Both the position numbers and the translations under genes were made by a program. Below are positions 24,708 to 33,201 of a stretch of DNA of 64,000 bases, piece by piece. Origin of the DNA: Novosphingobium beihaiense (GTDB taxonomy: Bacteria > Pseudomonadota > Alphaproteobacteria > Sphingomonadales > Sphingomonadaceae); the NCBI RefSeq assembly GCF_022832375.1, contig NZ_JALHLG010000013.1:62001-126000 (forward strand), read 5' to 3'. Within the stretch, counting starts at the first letter, position 1; the number at the start of each line of letters is the position of its first letter. Below the pieces are notes generated by a model. The model had not been told where the DNA came from. It saw nothing but the letters and a program-made list of their open reading frames with translations, and did not search any database.

Positions 24708-24820
24708 GTACGGTCTTGCCGGACCACCCGGTAGAAAACACCGGCCGCAGCGGTTGACTTCACGCCCGGCAGTGACGATCCTCCTCCGGTATTCGGGCCG
24801 CACGGTTCCGGGGAGAAATC

Positions 24821-25690
24821 ATGTCATCCACTGTCTATCACGCACCCGGCACGGTCGAGGATGCTGTCGCCTTGCTTTCCGCCGATCCCACGGCGCGGCC
24901 CTTGGGAGGCGGCACCGATCTGATCGTGCAGATGCGCTCTGGGCGGCTCAGTCCCGGGGCTATCGTCGATCTCAAGCGGATCGAGGGGATGAGCGGCGTG
25001 CGGCGCCTCGGCGATGCCTTCGCGATCGGCGCGGCGACGCCGTGCACCGCGCTCAAGGCCGATGCTGCGCTGGTGGCCGCATGGCCGGGCGTGGTCGAGG
25101 CGGCGAACCTCATCGGATCGGTGCAGGTCCGCAACCGCGCGACGATGGCGGGCAACGTGTGCAATGCCTCCCCGGCGGCGGACAGCGTGCCCGCGCTGGT
25201 GGCGGCAGGGGCGGTCTGCGTGATCGCCGGGCCGCAGGGCCTGCGCGAGATGCCGGTGGAGGCCGTCCCCGCCGCCCCCGGCAAGACTGCGCTCGCGCCG
25301 GGCGAATTCGTGGTCGAAATCCGGCTTCCGCCGAAACCGGCAGGCGGCGGCGATGCCTATCTGCGCTCGATCCCACGCACCGAGATGGATATCGCGGTTG
25401 TCGGGGCGGGCGTCAGCCTCGTGCTCGATGGCGAGGGAACCTGCACGTCCGCGCGTGTGGCGATGGGCGCGGTCGGCCCCACGGTCGTTCTGGTCGAGGA
25501 AGCGGGTGCCGCGCTTGTCGGCACCCGGCTTGAGGACGATGCGCTCGCCGCGCTTTCCCAGGCAGTGCAGGCCGCCAGCAACCCTATCGACGACAAGCGC
25601 GGGAGCGTATCCTACCGCAAGGCCATGGCAGGCGTGCTCGCCCGCCGCGCCGCCCTGATCGCCGCCCGCCGCGCCGGAGAAAAGGCATGA
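24821..25690 (+). CDS. Molybdenum hydroxylase FAD-binding (medium) subunit
   Basis: A 289-residue FAD subunit of the xanthine dehydrogenase/CO dehydrogenase family. The FAD motifs are LGGGTDLIVQMR at about residues 28-39 and GSVQVRNRATMAGNVCNASP at about 101-120. It passes electrons from the iron-sulfur subunit to an acceptor. GGGAGAAATC precedes the ATG. Its end overlaps the small-subunit gene by 4 bp. The medium-small-large order is that of CO dehydrogenase-type operons, but the large subunit is not a CO-oxidising type. Confidence 0.92.
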   Translation: MSSTVYHAPGTVEDAVALLSADPTARPLGGGTDLIVQMRSGRLSPGAIVDLKRIEGMSGVRRLGDAFAIGAATPCTALKADAALVAAWPGVVEAANLIGSVQVRNRATMAGNVCNASPAADSVPALVAAGAVCVIAGPQGLREMPVEAVPAAPGKTALAPGEFVVEIRLPPKPAGGGDAYLRSIPRTEMDIAVVGAGVSLVLDGEGTCTSARVAMGAVGPTVVLVEEAGAALVGTRLEDDALAALSQAVQAASNPIDDKRGSVSYRKAMAGVLARRAALIAARRAGEKA

Positions 25691-26175
25691 GCAAGATCCA
25701 CGTTTCCACCACGCTCAACGGCGATGCCGCCGAGTTCCTGTGCGAGCCGACCAGTTCGCTGCTCGATGTCCTGCGCGATACCATGGGGCTGACCGGCTCC
25801 AAGGAAGGCTGCGGCTCGGGCGACTGCGGCGCCTGCACCGTCATGCTCGATGGCGAGATGGTCTGTTCCTGCCTCGTGCTCGCGCCCGAGGCCGAGGGGC
25901 GCACGATCGCCACGATCGAGGGCGTCGCCGAAGGTTCGGTGCTGCATCCGGTGCAGCAGAAGTTCCTCGAACACGCGGCCTTGCAGTGCGGCTTCTGCAC
26001 GCCGGGCTTCATCGTCGCCGCCAAGGCGTTGCTGGACCGCAATCCCAATCCCACCGAAACCGAAGTCCGCTATTGGCTCGCGGGCAACCTGTGCCGCTGC
26101 ACCGGCTATGACAAGATCGTGCGCGCGGTGCTCGATGCCGCCGCGGACCTGAGGCAGGAAAGGACGCCCGCATGA
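25687..26175 (+). CDS. Molybdenum hydroxylase [2Fe-2S] (small) subunit
   Basis: A 162-residue subunit with two iron-sulfur clusters. The plant-type cluster ligands are in GCGSGDCGACTVMLDG at about residues 42-57 and a Cys in VCSCLV near 60-65. The second cluster lies in QCGFCTPGF at about 101-109 and LCRCTGYDKIV at about 137-147. It carries electrons from the molybdenum site to FAD. It overlaps both neighbours by 4 bp, so the three subunits are translationally coupled. Confidence 0.94.
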   Translation: MSKIHVSTTLNGDAAEFLCEPTSSLLDVLRDTMGLTGSKEGCGSGDCGACTVMLDGEMVCSCLVLAPEAEGRTIATIEGVAEGSVLHPVQQKFLEHAALQCGFCTPGFIVAAKALLDRNPNPTETEVRYWLAGNLCRCTGYDKIVRAVLDAAADLRQERTPA

Positions 26176-28442
26176 ACGCGCCCGAAACCATGAAGCCCTT
26201 CCGCCATGTCGGCACGCGCCCGGTGCGCCCGGACGGCGTGGACAAAGTTACCGGCAGGGCGCTCTACGGCCCCGACTTCAAGGCGCCGGGAATGCTCTGG
26301 GGCGCGATCTTGCGCAGCCCGCATCCGCACGCGCGGATCGTCTCGATCGATACAAAAAAGGCCGAGGCATTGCCCGGCGTGAAGGCCGTGGCAACGGGCC
26401 GGGATTTCCCGACGCTGGAATCGCTGGTCATGCATGTGGGCGAGGGGGCTTCGGATATCGTCGATGTCTCGCACAACTGCCTCGCGTTCGACAAAGTGCT
26501 CTATGAAGGGCACGCGGTGGCCGCCGTGGCGGCGGTCAGCCCGGAGATCGCCCGCGAGGCGCTCGGCCTGATCGCGGTGGAGTACGAGGAATTGCCTTTC
26601 GTGCTCGGCGTGGAAGAGGCGCTGGCGGAGGGCGCGCCGGTGCTGCACGATACGGTCTTCACCAAGGGCGTCGAGCCTCGGCCGGACAAGCCCTCCAACG
26701 CCGCCATGCGCGTGGAGATGGGCGGCGGCGATGTCGAAGCGGCGCTGGCCTCGGCGGCGGCCACGGTCTGCGAGCGCTATGCGCTGGAGCCGGTGCATCA
26801 GGGCTATATCGAGCCGCACGCCTGCGTTGCCTCGTGGAACGGGGACGGGCAGGCGCAGATCTGGTGTTCCAGCCAGGGGCACTTCGCGGTGCGTGCGCTT
26901 ACGGCTTCTGTGCTGGCGATCCCGCAGGCGGATATCCGCGTCATGCCGCTGGAGATCGGCGGCGGGTTCGGCGGCAAGACCACCATCTATCTCGAACCGG
27001 TGGCGATGATGCTCTCGAAAAAGTCGGGCCGCCCGGTGCGGCTGGCGATGACGCGTGAGGAGGTCTTCCGCGCATCCGGCCCGGCGCCGGGGGCGGTGAT
27101 CGACGTGCGGCTGGGCGCGGATGCCGAGGGCACGCTGGTCGCGGCGGAGGTGGAGTTTCTCTATCATTCGGGCGCTTACGCGGGCAGCGATGCCGGTTCC
27201 GGTGTCGCCAGCGCCATCGGGCATTACCGCATCGCCAATACCCGCGTGGTCGGTACCGAAGTGCTGTGCAACCGCCCGGCGGCCAAGGCCTACCGCGCAC
27301 CGGGCGCTCCGCAGGTGAACTTCGCGGTCGAAAGCGCGATGGACGAACTGGCGCGCAAGCTCGGCATCGATCCGCTGGACTTGCGGCTGAAGAATGCCGC
27401 GGCGCAAGGCGATCCGCAGACTTCGGGCCTGCCCTGGGGGCGGATCGGCTATGTCGAATGCCTTGAAGCCGCAAAAGCGCATCCGCACTGGTCGGCGCAG
27501 CTGGGCCCCAATCAGGGCCGGGGCGTCGCGGGCGGATACTGGGGCAATTACGGCGGCCCCTCCACGGTGAATGTCTCGGTGGCCGAGGATGGCACGATCA
27601 CCGTCGCGACCGGCAGCCCCGATATCGGCGGCAGCCGCGCCTCGATGGCGATCATGGCCGCCGAAGTGCTCGACGTGCCCTATGAGCAGGTGCGCAGCGT
27701 GGTGGCCGATACCGCCTCCATCGGCGTCTCGATGGTCACGGGCGGCAGCCGCACGACCTTCGCCACTGGCATGGCGGTGGTGCAGGCCGCCGAAGAGGTG
27801 AAGCGCCTCCTGTGCGAGCGCGCGGCGCGGATGTGGGGTGTCGAGGCCGGTCAGGTGGAATGGCGCTCCGGCGCGGTCGTCTGCACGGACGGCGCCAAGC
27901 AGGGGCAGGCGATGACGGCGGCGGCGATTGCGGGAAACTCGCTCCATTCGGGCGGCCCGGTCGCGGCCGTGGCGGCGCTCAGCGCCAAGGGTTGGCTGCC
28001 GGGCTTCGGCGTGCATATCTGTGATACCGAAGTCGATCCCGAGACCGGGCATGTGAAGATCGTGCGCTACACCGCGGTTCAAGACGTCGGCACCGCGATC
28101 CACCCGGACTATGTCGAAGGGCAGATTCAGGGCGGCGCGGCGCAGGGCATCGGCTGGGCGCTGAACGAGGCCTATATCTACGGGGCGGACGGCAGGCTCG
28201 ATAATGCGGGCTTCCTCGATTACCGGATGCCGGTGGCCTCCGACCTGCCGATGATCGAGGCCGTCATGGTCGAAGTGCCCAATCCGGCGCATCCTTACGG
28301 GGTGAAGGGCGTGGGCGAAGTGCCGATCGTGCCGCCGCTTGCGGCTGTCGCCAACGCCATCCACGCGGCCACCGGCCAGCGCCTGCGCGATCTGCCGATG
28401 GCGCCGGACAAGGTCTACGCCGCGCTGCACCCGGAAGGCTGA
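26172..28442 (+). CDS. Molybdenum hydroxylase catalytic (large, molybdopterin-binding) subunit
   Basis: A 756-residue catalytic subunit. The glycine-rich molybdopterin segment GGGFGGKTTIYLEP is at about residues 261-274, AYRAPGAPQVNFAVESAMDE at about 373-392 and the catalytic Glu in GVKGVGEVPIVPP at about 711-723. The loop reads AYRAPGAP, not the AYRCSFR of CO dehydrogenase form I. It is therefore more likely an aldehyde-, purine- or aromatic/alicyclic-CoA-hydroxylating enzyme. The hydroxylation uses water, not oxygen. The substrate is unknown, but the place in this catabolic region suggests a ring or side-chain hydroxylation. Confidence 0.92.
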   Translation: MNAPETMKPFRHVGTRPVRPDGVDKVTGRALYGPDFKAPGMLWGAILRSPHPHARIVSIDTKKAEALPGVKAVATGRDFPTLESLVMHVGEGASDIVDVSHNCLAFDKVLYEGHAVAAVAAVSPEIAREALGLIAVEYEELPFVLGVEEALAEGAPVLHDTVFTKGVEPRPDKPSNAAMRVEMGGGDVEAALASAAATVCERYALEPVHQGYIEPHACVASWNGDGQAQIWCSSQGHFAVRALTASVLAIPQADIRVMPLEIGGGFGGKTTIYLEPVAMMLSKKSGRPVRLAMTREEVFRASGPAPGAVIDVRLGADAEGTLVAAEVEFLYHSGAYAGSDAGSGVASAIGHYRIANTRVVGTEVLCNRPAAKAYRAPGAPQVNFAVESAMDELARKLGIDPLDLRLKNAAAQGDPQTSGLPWGRIGYVECLEAAKAHPHWSAQLGPNQGRGVAGGYWGNYGGPSTVNVSVAEDGTITVATGSPDIGGSRASMAIMAAEVLDVPYEQVRSVVADTASIGVSMVTGGSRTTFATGMAVVQAAEEVKRLLCERAARMWGVEAGQVEWRSGAVVCTDGAKQGQAMTAAAIAGNSLHSGGPVAAVAALSAKGWLPGFGVHICDTEVDPETGHVKIVRYTAVQDVGTAIHPDYVEGQIQGGAAQGIGWALNEAYIYGADGRLDNAGFLDYRMPVASDLPMIEAVMVEVPNPAHPYGVKGVGEVPIVPPLAAVANAIHAATGQRLRDLPMAPDKVYAALHPEG

Positions 28443-28446
28443 GGCC

Positions 28447-28686
28447 GTGCGCGTGGTGGTGATGCCGCCGTTCGACAAGGAGTTCTTCGGCACCGATCGG
28501 CTCGATCTGGCGCCGCACAATCTGTTCGACCTCACCGAAAAGCTGGACGCGCTCGCCCCCGGCTTCGCCGCCATCGCCCGTCCGCGGGTGCACTATGCCG
28601 TCGATGGCGAACTGGAAACCGACTGGACGCGCGATCTCTCGCAGGCGCGCGAAGTGATCGTGCTGCCGCGCGTGGGCGGGGGCTGA
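28447..28686 (+). CDS. MoaD/ThiS-like ubiquitin-fold protein
   Basis: A 79-residue protein whose C terminus VIVLPRVGGG matches the glycine-terminated tail of MoaD/ThiS sulfur carriers, and whose middle HYAVDGELETDWTRDLSQAR fits the beta-grasp fold. It starts at a GTG four bases after the large-subunit stop, so coupling is likely. MoaD supplies sulfur for molybdopterin, so a dedicated copy beside a molybdenum hydroxylase makes sense. The real function is inferred; it could also serve another sulfur- or protein-conjugation step. Confidence 0.75.
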   Translation: MRVVVMPPFDKEFFGTDRLDLAPHNLFDLTEKLDALAPGFAAIARPRVHYAVDGELETDWTRDLSQAREVIVLPRVGGG

Positions 28687-28690
28687 ACCC

Positions 28691-29011
28691 GTGGCCGTGA
28701 CGTTACCCTTCCGCCGGATCGAACCGTTCGGCGTGGAACTGGATTTCGACCTGTCGCAGCCGCTCGCCCCGTCGCTGGCCTATCATTTCGGCGAACTGCT
28801 GCGCGAGCATGGGGTTGTGGTGGCCGTGGGGCATCGGATTTCGGACGAGGCTCTCGAAAAGCTCTGCGCCTTGCGGCCCGGAACGCGGGTGCAAACTGCG
28901 CCGGATGATGGAGGCGTTGTGCGGTTCACCCGTGAGAATGGCGATGTGCTGGAGCGGCCTTGCAGCACGGGCGATGTGATCTTTTGGGATGAAGGCTGGA
29001 TATGGGGTTAA
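28691..29011 (+). CDS. Small protein resembling the N-terminal part of TauD-type dioxygenases
   Basis: A 106-residue protein starting at a GTG four bases after the MoaD-like gene. The segment FGVELDFDLSQPLAPSLAYH and then LREHGVVVAVGHRISDEAL resembles the N terminus of TauD/alpha-ketoglutarate dioxygenases (G-x-E-x-x-x-D-L, then ehGvvvfrgq). The iron-binding H-x-D motif is absent, so it cannot be a complete enzyme. It may be a fragment truncated by the foreign DNA that follows at 29013, or a small protein of other function. Identification is weak. Confidence 0.5.
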   Translation: MAVTLPFRRIEPFGVELDFDLSQPLAPSLAYHFGELLREHGVVVAVGHRISDEALEKLCALRPGTRVQTAPDDGGVVRFTRENGDVLERPCSTGDVIFWDEGWIWG

Positions 29012-29012
29012 T

Positions 29013-29930
29013 TCATCTCTGATCAGAAGCATCCGTCTGCAAATGTGACTTCTCATTGCCGATCAACAAGTCAGTCATGAACTTGAGCAATTCTATACCA
29101 AGCTCTGATGGTGCCTCGACGTAGCGGACCGCTGGATAAAAGCTGTGAGGTGCAAAACCGATACCGAATGCGGAAACCTCAATCTCTTTTTTGCATATCA
29201 AACTGTCAACAACATCTCTCAGATGATCACTGAGATAATGTGCACCATTTTCGTTTAGCGTCGAGTCATCGACAGGAGCACCATCCGAAAGAACGATGAG
29301 GATTTTTCGTTTTCTCGCGATATTGCGAAGCCGGGACTCTGCCCATTCTATGGCTTCTCCATCGATGTTTTCCTTTGGCAGATCGGCCCTCAGCATCTGG
29401 CGATACACCCACCCCCCAGTACAGGCACGATTGTCGTCGGCATCGCGATAGATGATATGCAAAAGGTCATTTAGCCGGCCGGGATTTTTTGGTTTAAACC
29501 GCCATTTCCAGCGCTTGCGTGATCGTCCTCCACGCCATTGAGACGTGGTGAAACCAAGAACTTCGCAACCAATGCCCAACGTGGCGAGAAATTCCTGCGT
29601 GAGGTCTGCAGTAGCTGCGCTGAAGAGCATCTTCTGGCCGCGCATCGAACCGGACTGATCGAAGAGCAAAGATACCACAGTGTCCTCTCTCTGCTCTCGG
29701 GAGATTTGAGTACGTATTCGCTCAGCGAGTTGATTGCTGGCGACGTGCAACTTGGTTTTCCAAGGCAGGAGGCCAGTCTGTAACTCGCCCCAGGCTTCGT
29801 TGAGCTTTTCCTCATCTTTGGCCGACAGTGGCCCTAATACGGTGTCCAACTCGCTGGCATTCACAACCCTGTCGAACTTGGTTGTGTAAGCGTAATACGT
29901 GGACGTCTTGCCGTGTTGCTCATTCTGCAT
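29013..29930 (-). CDS. CobT-like von Willebrand factor A protein
   Basis: A 305-residue protein closely matching the C-terminal domain of cobaltochelatase subunit CobT. It opens with YTTKFDRVVNASEL at about residues 15-28. The MIDAS metal site DQSGSMRGQKM lies at about 91-101, followed by EVLGFTTSQWRGG near 122-134, NPGRLNDLLHIIYRDAD near 149-165, then ENIDGEA and ILIVLSDGAPVDDSTL. The N-terminal part of true CobT is missing, and no CobS-like AAA ATPase or CobN is next to it. It may act with a distant ATPase. It is clearly more AT-rich than its surroundings, suggesting transfer. Confidence 0.85.
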   Translation of the reverse strand: MQNEQHGKTSTYYAYTTKFDRVVNASELDTVLGPLSAKDEEKLNEAWGELQTGLLPWKTKLHVASNQLAERIRTQISREQREDTVVSLLFDQSGSMRGQKMLFSAATADLTQEFLATLGIGCEVLGFTTSQWRGGRSRKRWKWRFKPKNPGRLNDLLHIIYRDADDNRACTGGWVYRQMLRADLPKENIDGEAIEWAESRLRNIARKRKILIVLSDGAPVDDSTLNENGAHYLSDHLRDVVDSLICKKEIEVSAFGIGFAPHSFYPAVRYVEAPSELGIELLKFMTDLLIGNEKSHLQTDASDQR

Positions 29931-29999
29931 GCAGGTAGCTTTGCGTCATACAGTGCTATCGTCAACGTCAGCTTCCCAAAAGGAAGAGAGCATTCCAAT

Positions 30000-30527
30000 T
30001 TATCCCCGCGCGCCGCGCTGGAACAGGCGCTGGGGGCAGAGCGCATAGCTCGGATCGTTCGCGCCCTGGCCCAGGGTGCCGCCGCCGTCGAAGGGGCGGC
30101 GCAGTTTGAAGTCGTAGGTCACCACGCGCTTGGAAAAGCGCCATTGGCCGTCAGTGCAGCGGCGGTAGTTGTCGATGTAGCGCACCGCCATGAAGTCCTC
30201 TTCCTGTCCGCCTTCGCGGGTGGGGATGAGGTGCCAGGCGAGGGCATAGACTTCGCCGCTGGCCACGTCGCCCTCCACCGCGATCAGGTGGTTGCACAGG
30301 TGATGGCCGGAATAGGGCATGTAGGGGAACGATCCGGCGATGAACTTGCAGTAGTCCTCCGCCGAACCGTCGAAGCTGTCGCCGTGGGTGTCGGTGGCGT
30401 CTTCGGTGTAGAGGTCTTTCAGCAGTTCGATGTCCTGCCGGTCGATCGCGCGCGCATAGAGCAGCGCCAGTTCGCGGATCGCTTCCTTGTCGATCACGTC
30501 CTGCAGGGCCTTTTCGTCGATAGCCAT
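30000..30527 (-). CDS. SnoaL/NTF2-like protein (nuclear transport factor 2 fold)
   Basis: A 175-residue protein of the SnoaL_4-like family, with the opening pattern EAIRELALLYARAIDRQDIE at about residues 15-34 followed by LYTEDATDTHGDSFDG. Members include dehydratases, isomerases and hydroxylating enzyme small subunits, and ketosteroid isomerase has the same fold. Its function here is unknown but fits the catabolic neighbourhood. The ATG at 30527 has GGGAGAGAC upstream; an in-frame start 21 codons earlier has none. Confidence 0.8.
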   Translation of the reverse strand: MAIDEKALQDVIDKEAIRELALLYARAIDRQDIELLKDLYTEDATDTHGDSFDGSAEDYCKFIAGSFPYMPYSGHHLCNHLIAVEGDVASGEVYALAWHLIPTREGGQEEDFMAVRYIDNYRRCTDGQWRFSKRVVTYDFKLRRPFDGGGTLGQGANDPSYALCPQRLFQRGARG

Positions 30528-30600
30528 GTGTCTCTCCCTACTTATGAAACTTTCCAGTGCTGCGTAATCGAAGTCCAAATTCTCATGCACCGCCTTTTGT

Positions 30601-30697
30601 CTTCGTCATTGCGAGCCGCCGAAGGCGGTGCGGCAATCCAGTGCGGTTCATGCTGCCCTGGATTGCTTCGTCGGCTTTGCCTCCTCGCAATGACGAA
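30601..30697. repeat. Dispersed palindromic intergenic repeat, copy B
   Basis: About 97 bp, closely related to the inverse of copy A at 7825-7925. Shared blocks are CTTCGTCATTGCGAG, GGCAATCCAG and CCTGGATTGCTTCGTCGGC. The two copies are 23 kb apart and in opposite orientation. Confidence 0.85.
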
Positions 30698-30736
30698 CAA
30701 GGACGGCTCAAAGGGGGGAATTCCAGATTTGCCGCA

Positions 30737-31549
30737 TCAAAGCAGCGCGCCGCCGTCGACCGGATAGACCTGCCCGGTGATGAAACTCGCCCGGCCCGAT
30801 GCCAGGAACGTCACCATCGCCGCCATTTCCTCCGCCGAGGCGAAGGGCCTGCCCACGAAAGTGCGGCGCTGGCGGATGGCGCGGTCTTCCTCGCTCACGC
30901 TCGCCATGCCTTGCGCGAACAGGCCGCTTTCCGGGTGGAAGCGGCTGCCGGTGCTGAGCGCGGCCGGATCGGTGGGGATCGTCGCGTAAGGGGCCACGGC
31001 GTTCACGCGGATGCCGTGCTGGCCCACTTCCTTGGCCAGCACCACGGTGAAGCTGTGCACCGCGCCTTTCGCCGCCGAATAGACCGGCAGCATGTAATCT
31101 CCCACCAGCCCGGCGGTGGAACCCAGATTGACGATGGCGCCGGTCTTGCGGGCGATCATGCCGGGCAGCACGGCGTGCGTCATGCGCAGCACCGTGCCGA
31201 AATTGAGATCGATGTCGGCCATCCATTTTGCGGGATCGGAATCGGCGAAGAAGCCCTGATCGACATTGCCGCCCACGTTGTTGATGAGCACGTCCACCGG
31301 GCCGAGTGCTTCGGCGGCGCTCAGGATTTTCGCAGGCGAGGCGGGATCGAGCATGTCGGCGGCCACGAACAGGGCATCGGGTGCGCCCCGGGCCTTGCAG
31401 TCCGCCACGAGCCTTGCGCCCGCTGCCGCGTCACGCCCGACCGCAACGACTTTCGCGCCTTCGGCGGCAAGATCGAGCGCGACGGCGCGGCCGATGTTGG
31501 CGGTGGCGCCGGTGACGATGGCCACCTTGCCCTGCAGTTGGAAATCCAT
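30737..31549 (-). CDS. Short-chain dehydrogenase/reductase (SDR)
   Basis: A 270-residue SDR. The cofactor motif IVTGATANIGRAVA is at about residues 11-24, NNVGGNVDQG near 92, VNLGSTAGLVGDY near 142 and YSAAKGAVHS near 159. It probably oxidises or reduces an alcohol or hydroxyacyl intermediate. The ATG at 31549 has GGAGCGGAG upstream. It stands alone on the minus strand, after the palindromic repeat copy B. Confidence 0.9.
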   Translation of the reverse strand: MDFQLQGKVAIVTGATANIGRAVALDLAAEGAKVVAVGRDAAAGARLVADCKARGAPDALFVAADMLDPASPAKILSAAEALGPVDVLINNVGGNVDQGFFADSDPAKWMADIDLNFGTVLRMTHAVLPGMIARKTGAIVNLGSTAGLVGDYMLPVYSAAKGAVHSFTVVLAKEVGQHGIRVNAVAPYATIPTDPAALSTGSRFHPESGLFAQGMASVSEEDRAIRQRRTFVGRPFASAEEMAAMVTFLASGRASFITGQVYPVDGGALL

Positions 31550-31657
31550 GGCTCCGCTCCCGAACGGTGTGTCCGTACAGGAGCTATGACGGCGGGCGGC
31601 GGGGGGCAAGCCGCAGGGGCGATCAACCGGAGAGGGAGGTTTCCGGGCCTGGCCGGA

Positions 31658-32074
31658 TCAGCGGCGGGACGTGCGGATGCAGCGCATCGGGCCATCGCTG
31701 CCGTCTTCGGCGATCTGGCGCAGGAACCCTTCGGAGATGCGGTGGAGCGTGAAGCCCTTGAGCTTGCCGCCCGTCATCACCACGCGGTCTCCGGTGTAGA
31801 GATAGCTGCCCCGGATGCCGCCTGCCTTGTAGCTGGAGGCATTGACGATTCGAAAATGGTAGCCGGGCATGGGCGTGCCGGTGGGGCCGCCCGCATCGCC
31901 CGGCAATTCGCAGGTATAACTGCCCAGCGCCAGCGTCCCGATCCGGCCGCCCGGCATGAGCGGGGCGTGCGTGCGTGCGGCGCAGGCGGAGAGTGCCGGA
32001 ACCCCCGCGGCAAGCAGGATTGCGGCAAGCAGGGCGGAACGGGGTGCCGTCAGCGGCTTGGGGGCGGGCTTCAT
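31658..32074 (-). CDS. Putative lipoprotein, unknown function
   Basis: A 138-residue protein with an N-terminal signal sequence (basic MKPAPKPLTAPR, then hydrophobic ALLAAILLAAGVPAL) and a lipobox LSAC near residues 28-31, so it should be lipid-anchored. The mature part (GSYTCELPGDAGG, then TGDRVVMTGG) is not a family I recognise, though the two cysteines after the lipobox may form a disulfide. It is divergent from efp. Confidence 0.7.
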   Translation of the reverse strand: MKPAPKPLTAPRSALLAAILLAAGVPALSACAARTHAPLMPGGRIGTLALGSYTCELPGDAGGPTGTPMPGYHFRIVNASSYKAGGIRGSYLYTGDRVVMTGGKLKGFTLHRISEGFLRQIAEDGSDGPMRCIRTSRR

Positions 32075-32208
32075 GACGCATCAGCTAGCACCGGCGCGAA
32101 GCAATTGCCATGCCCGCCCGCCTCGTCTAAGGGCGCAGGCTTTCAGGGGCGGTTCCCGGCGAGCGGGCCGCCCGAGGCACAAGCTCTTTCCCATCGAAGG
32201 CACAACCC

Positions 32209-32772
32209 ATGAAGATCAGCGGCGTCGACATTCGTCCCGGTAACATTCTCGAATACGAAAACGGCATCTGGAAGGTCGCAAAGACGCAGCATACCCAGCC
32301 GGGCAAGGGCGGCGCCTTCATGCAGGTGGAAATGAAGAACCTGATCGACGGCCGCAAGACCAACGTGCGCTTCCGCAGCGCCGACACGGTCGAGAAGGTC
32401 CGCCTCGACACCAAGGACTTCCAGTTCCTCTATGCCGAGGGCGACCAGCTGGTGTTCATGGATATCGAGAACTACGAACAGATCCAGCTTCCCGCAGACC
32501 TTCTGGGCGAGGCCGCCGCGTTCCTGCAGGATGGCATGCAGGTTCTGCTCGAACTGTGGGAAGAACGCCCCATCTCGGTGCAGTTGCCCGAACAGGTCGA
32601 AGCCACGATCGTGGAGGCCGATGCGGTAGTCAAGGGACAGACAGCTTCGTCCAGCTACAAGCCCGCCGTACTCGACAACGGTGTGCGGGTGATGGTTCCG
32701 CCCCATATCGAAAGCGGCACCCGCATCGTCGTCGACGTGTACGAGAAGACATACATTCGAAAGGCAGACTGA
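32209..32772 (+). CDS. efp: Elongation factor P
   Basis: A 187-residue factor that relieves ribosome stalling at proline stretches. The N-terminal KOW-like domain has the modified-lysine loop TQPGKGGAF, with the lysine at residue 33. That fits lysine-type modification (EpmA) rather than the arginine type (EarP). The OB domains follow, with [14 protein letters not shown] in the middle, and the C terminus [20 protein letters not shown] is characteristic. Length is normal. A small secreted protein gene follows after one base. Confidence 0.97.
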   Translation: MKISGVDIRPGNILEYENGIWKVAKTQHTQPGKGGAFMQVEMKNLIDGRKTNVRFRSADTVEKVRLDTKDFQFLYAEGDQLVFMDIENYEQIQLPADLLGEAAAFLQDGMQVLLELWEERPISVQLPEQVEATIVEADAVVKGQTASSSYKPAVLDNGVRVMVPPHIESGTRIVVDVYEKTYIRKAD

Positions 32773-32773
32773 T

Positions 32774-33154
32774 ATGCGGACAATAGCAAAGATCATGACT
32801 TCGGCGGCGCTGGCGGGGGCTTTGATGAGCACCGGCGCGCTGGCGGCCCCTGCTGCCAAGGCTCCGGTCAAGGCCGGCGCAGGCAAGGCCGAAGTTCAGG
32901 ATGCGATGCTATACCTGAAAGTGCTGATCAGCGGCCTTCAGTCGGACAAGGTCGAACAGCCGGTGAAGGGCGCCCTGGTGGGCTGCCTTTACAATAACTC
33001 GCTCGGCAAGATCACCGATTCGATGGAAAAAGTGATCGCCGAGAACCCCGGCAAGATTCACAAGGACAATCCCAGCGAGCTGCTGGGATTGATGGTCCGC
33101 ATTTGCGGTTTCAATCCGCAGACGGAAGCGAACAACGCGGCCAAGGGCCGCTAA
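32774..33154 (+). CDS. Small secreted protein, unknown function
   Basis: A 126-residue protein with a clear Sec signal peptide (MRTIAKIMTSAALAGALMST, then GALAAPAAK), cleaved after ALA near residue 24. The mature part is helical and contains two cysteines (GALVGCLYNN and RICGFN) that could form a disulfide. It starts one base after the stop codon of efp and ends about 50 bp before the inositol-monophosphatase gene, so the three are likely one transcription unit. I know no function. Confidence 0.75.
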   Translation: MRTIAKIMTSAALAGALMSTGALAAPAAKAPVKAGAGKAEVQDAMLYLKVLISGLQSDKVEQPVKGALVGCLYNNSLGKITDSMEKVIAENPGKIHKDNPSELLGLMVRICGFNPQTEANNAAKGR

Positions 33155-33201
33155 CCCAGAAAAGACCGGACCCGGTCCGGCAGCAGGAGCAAGAACAGGT
33201 C

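Noticed and set aside
29013..29930. True cobaltochelatase CobT
   Set aside because: The protein lacks the N-terminal part and the partner genes, so I describe it as CobT-like only.
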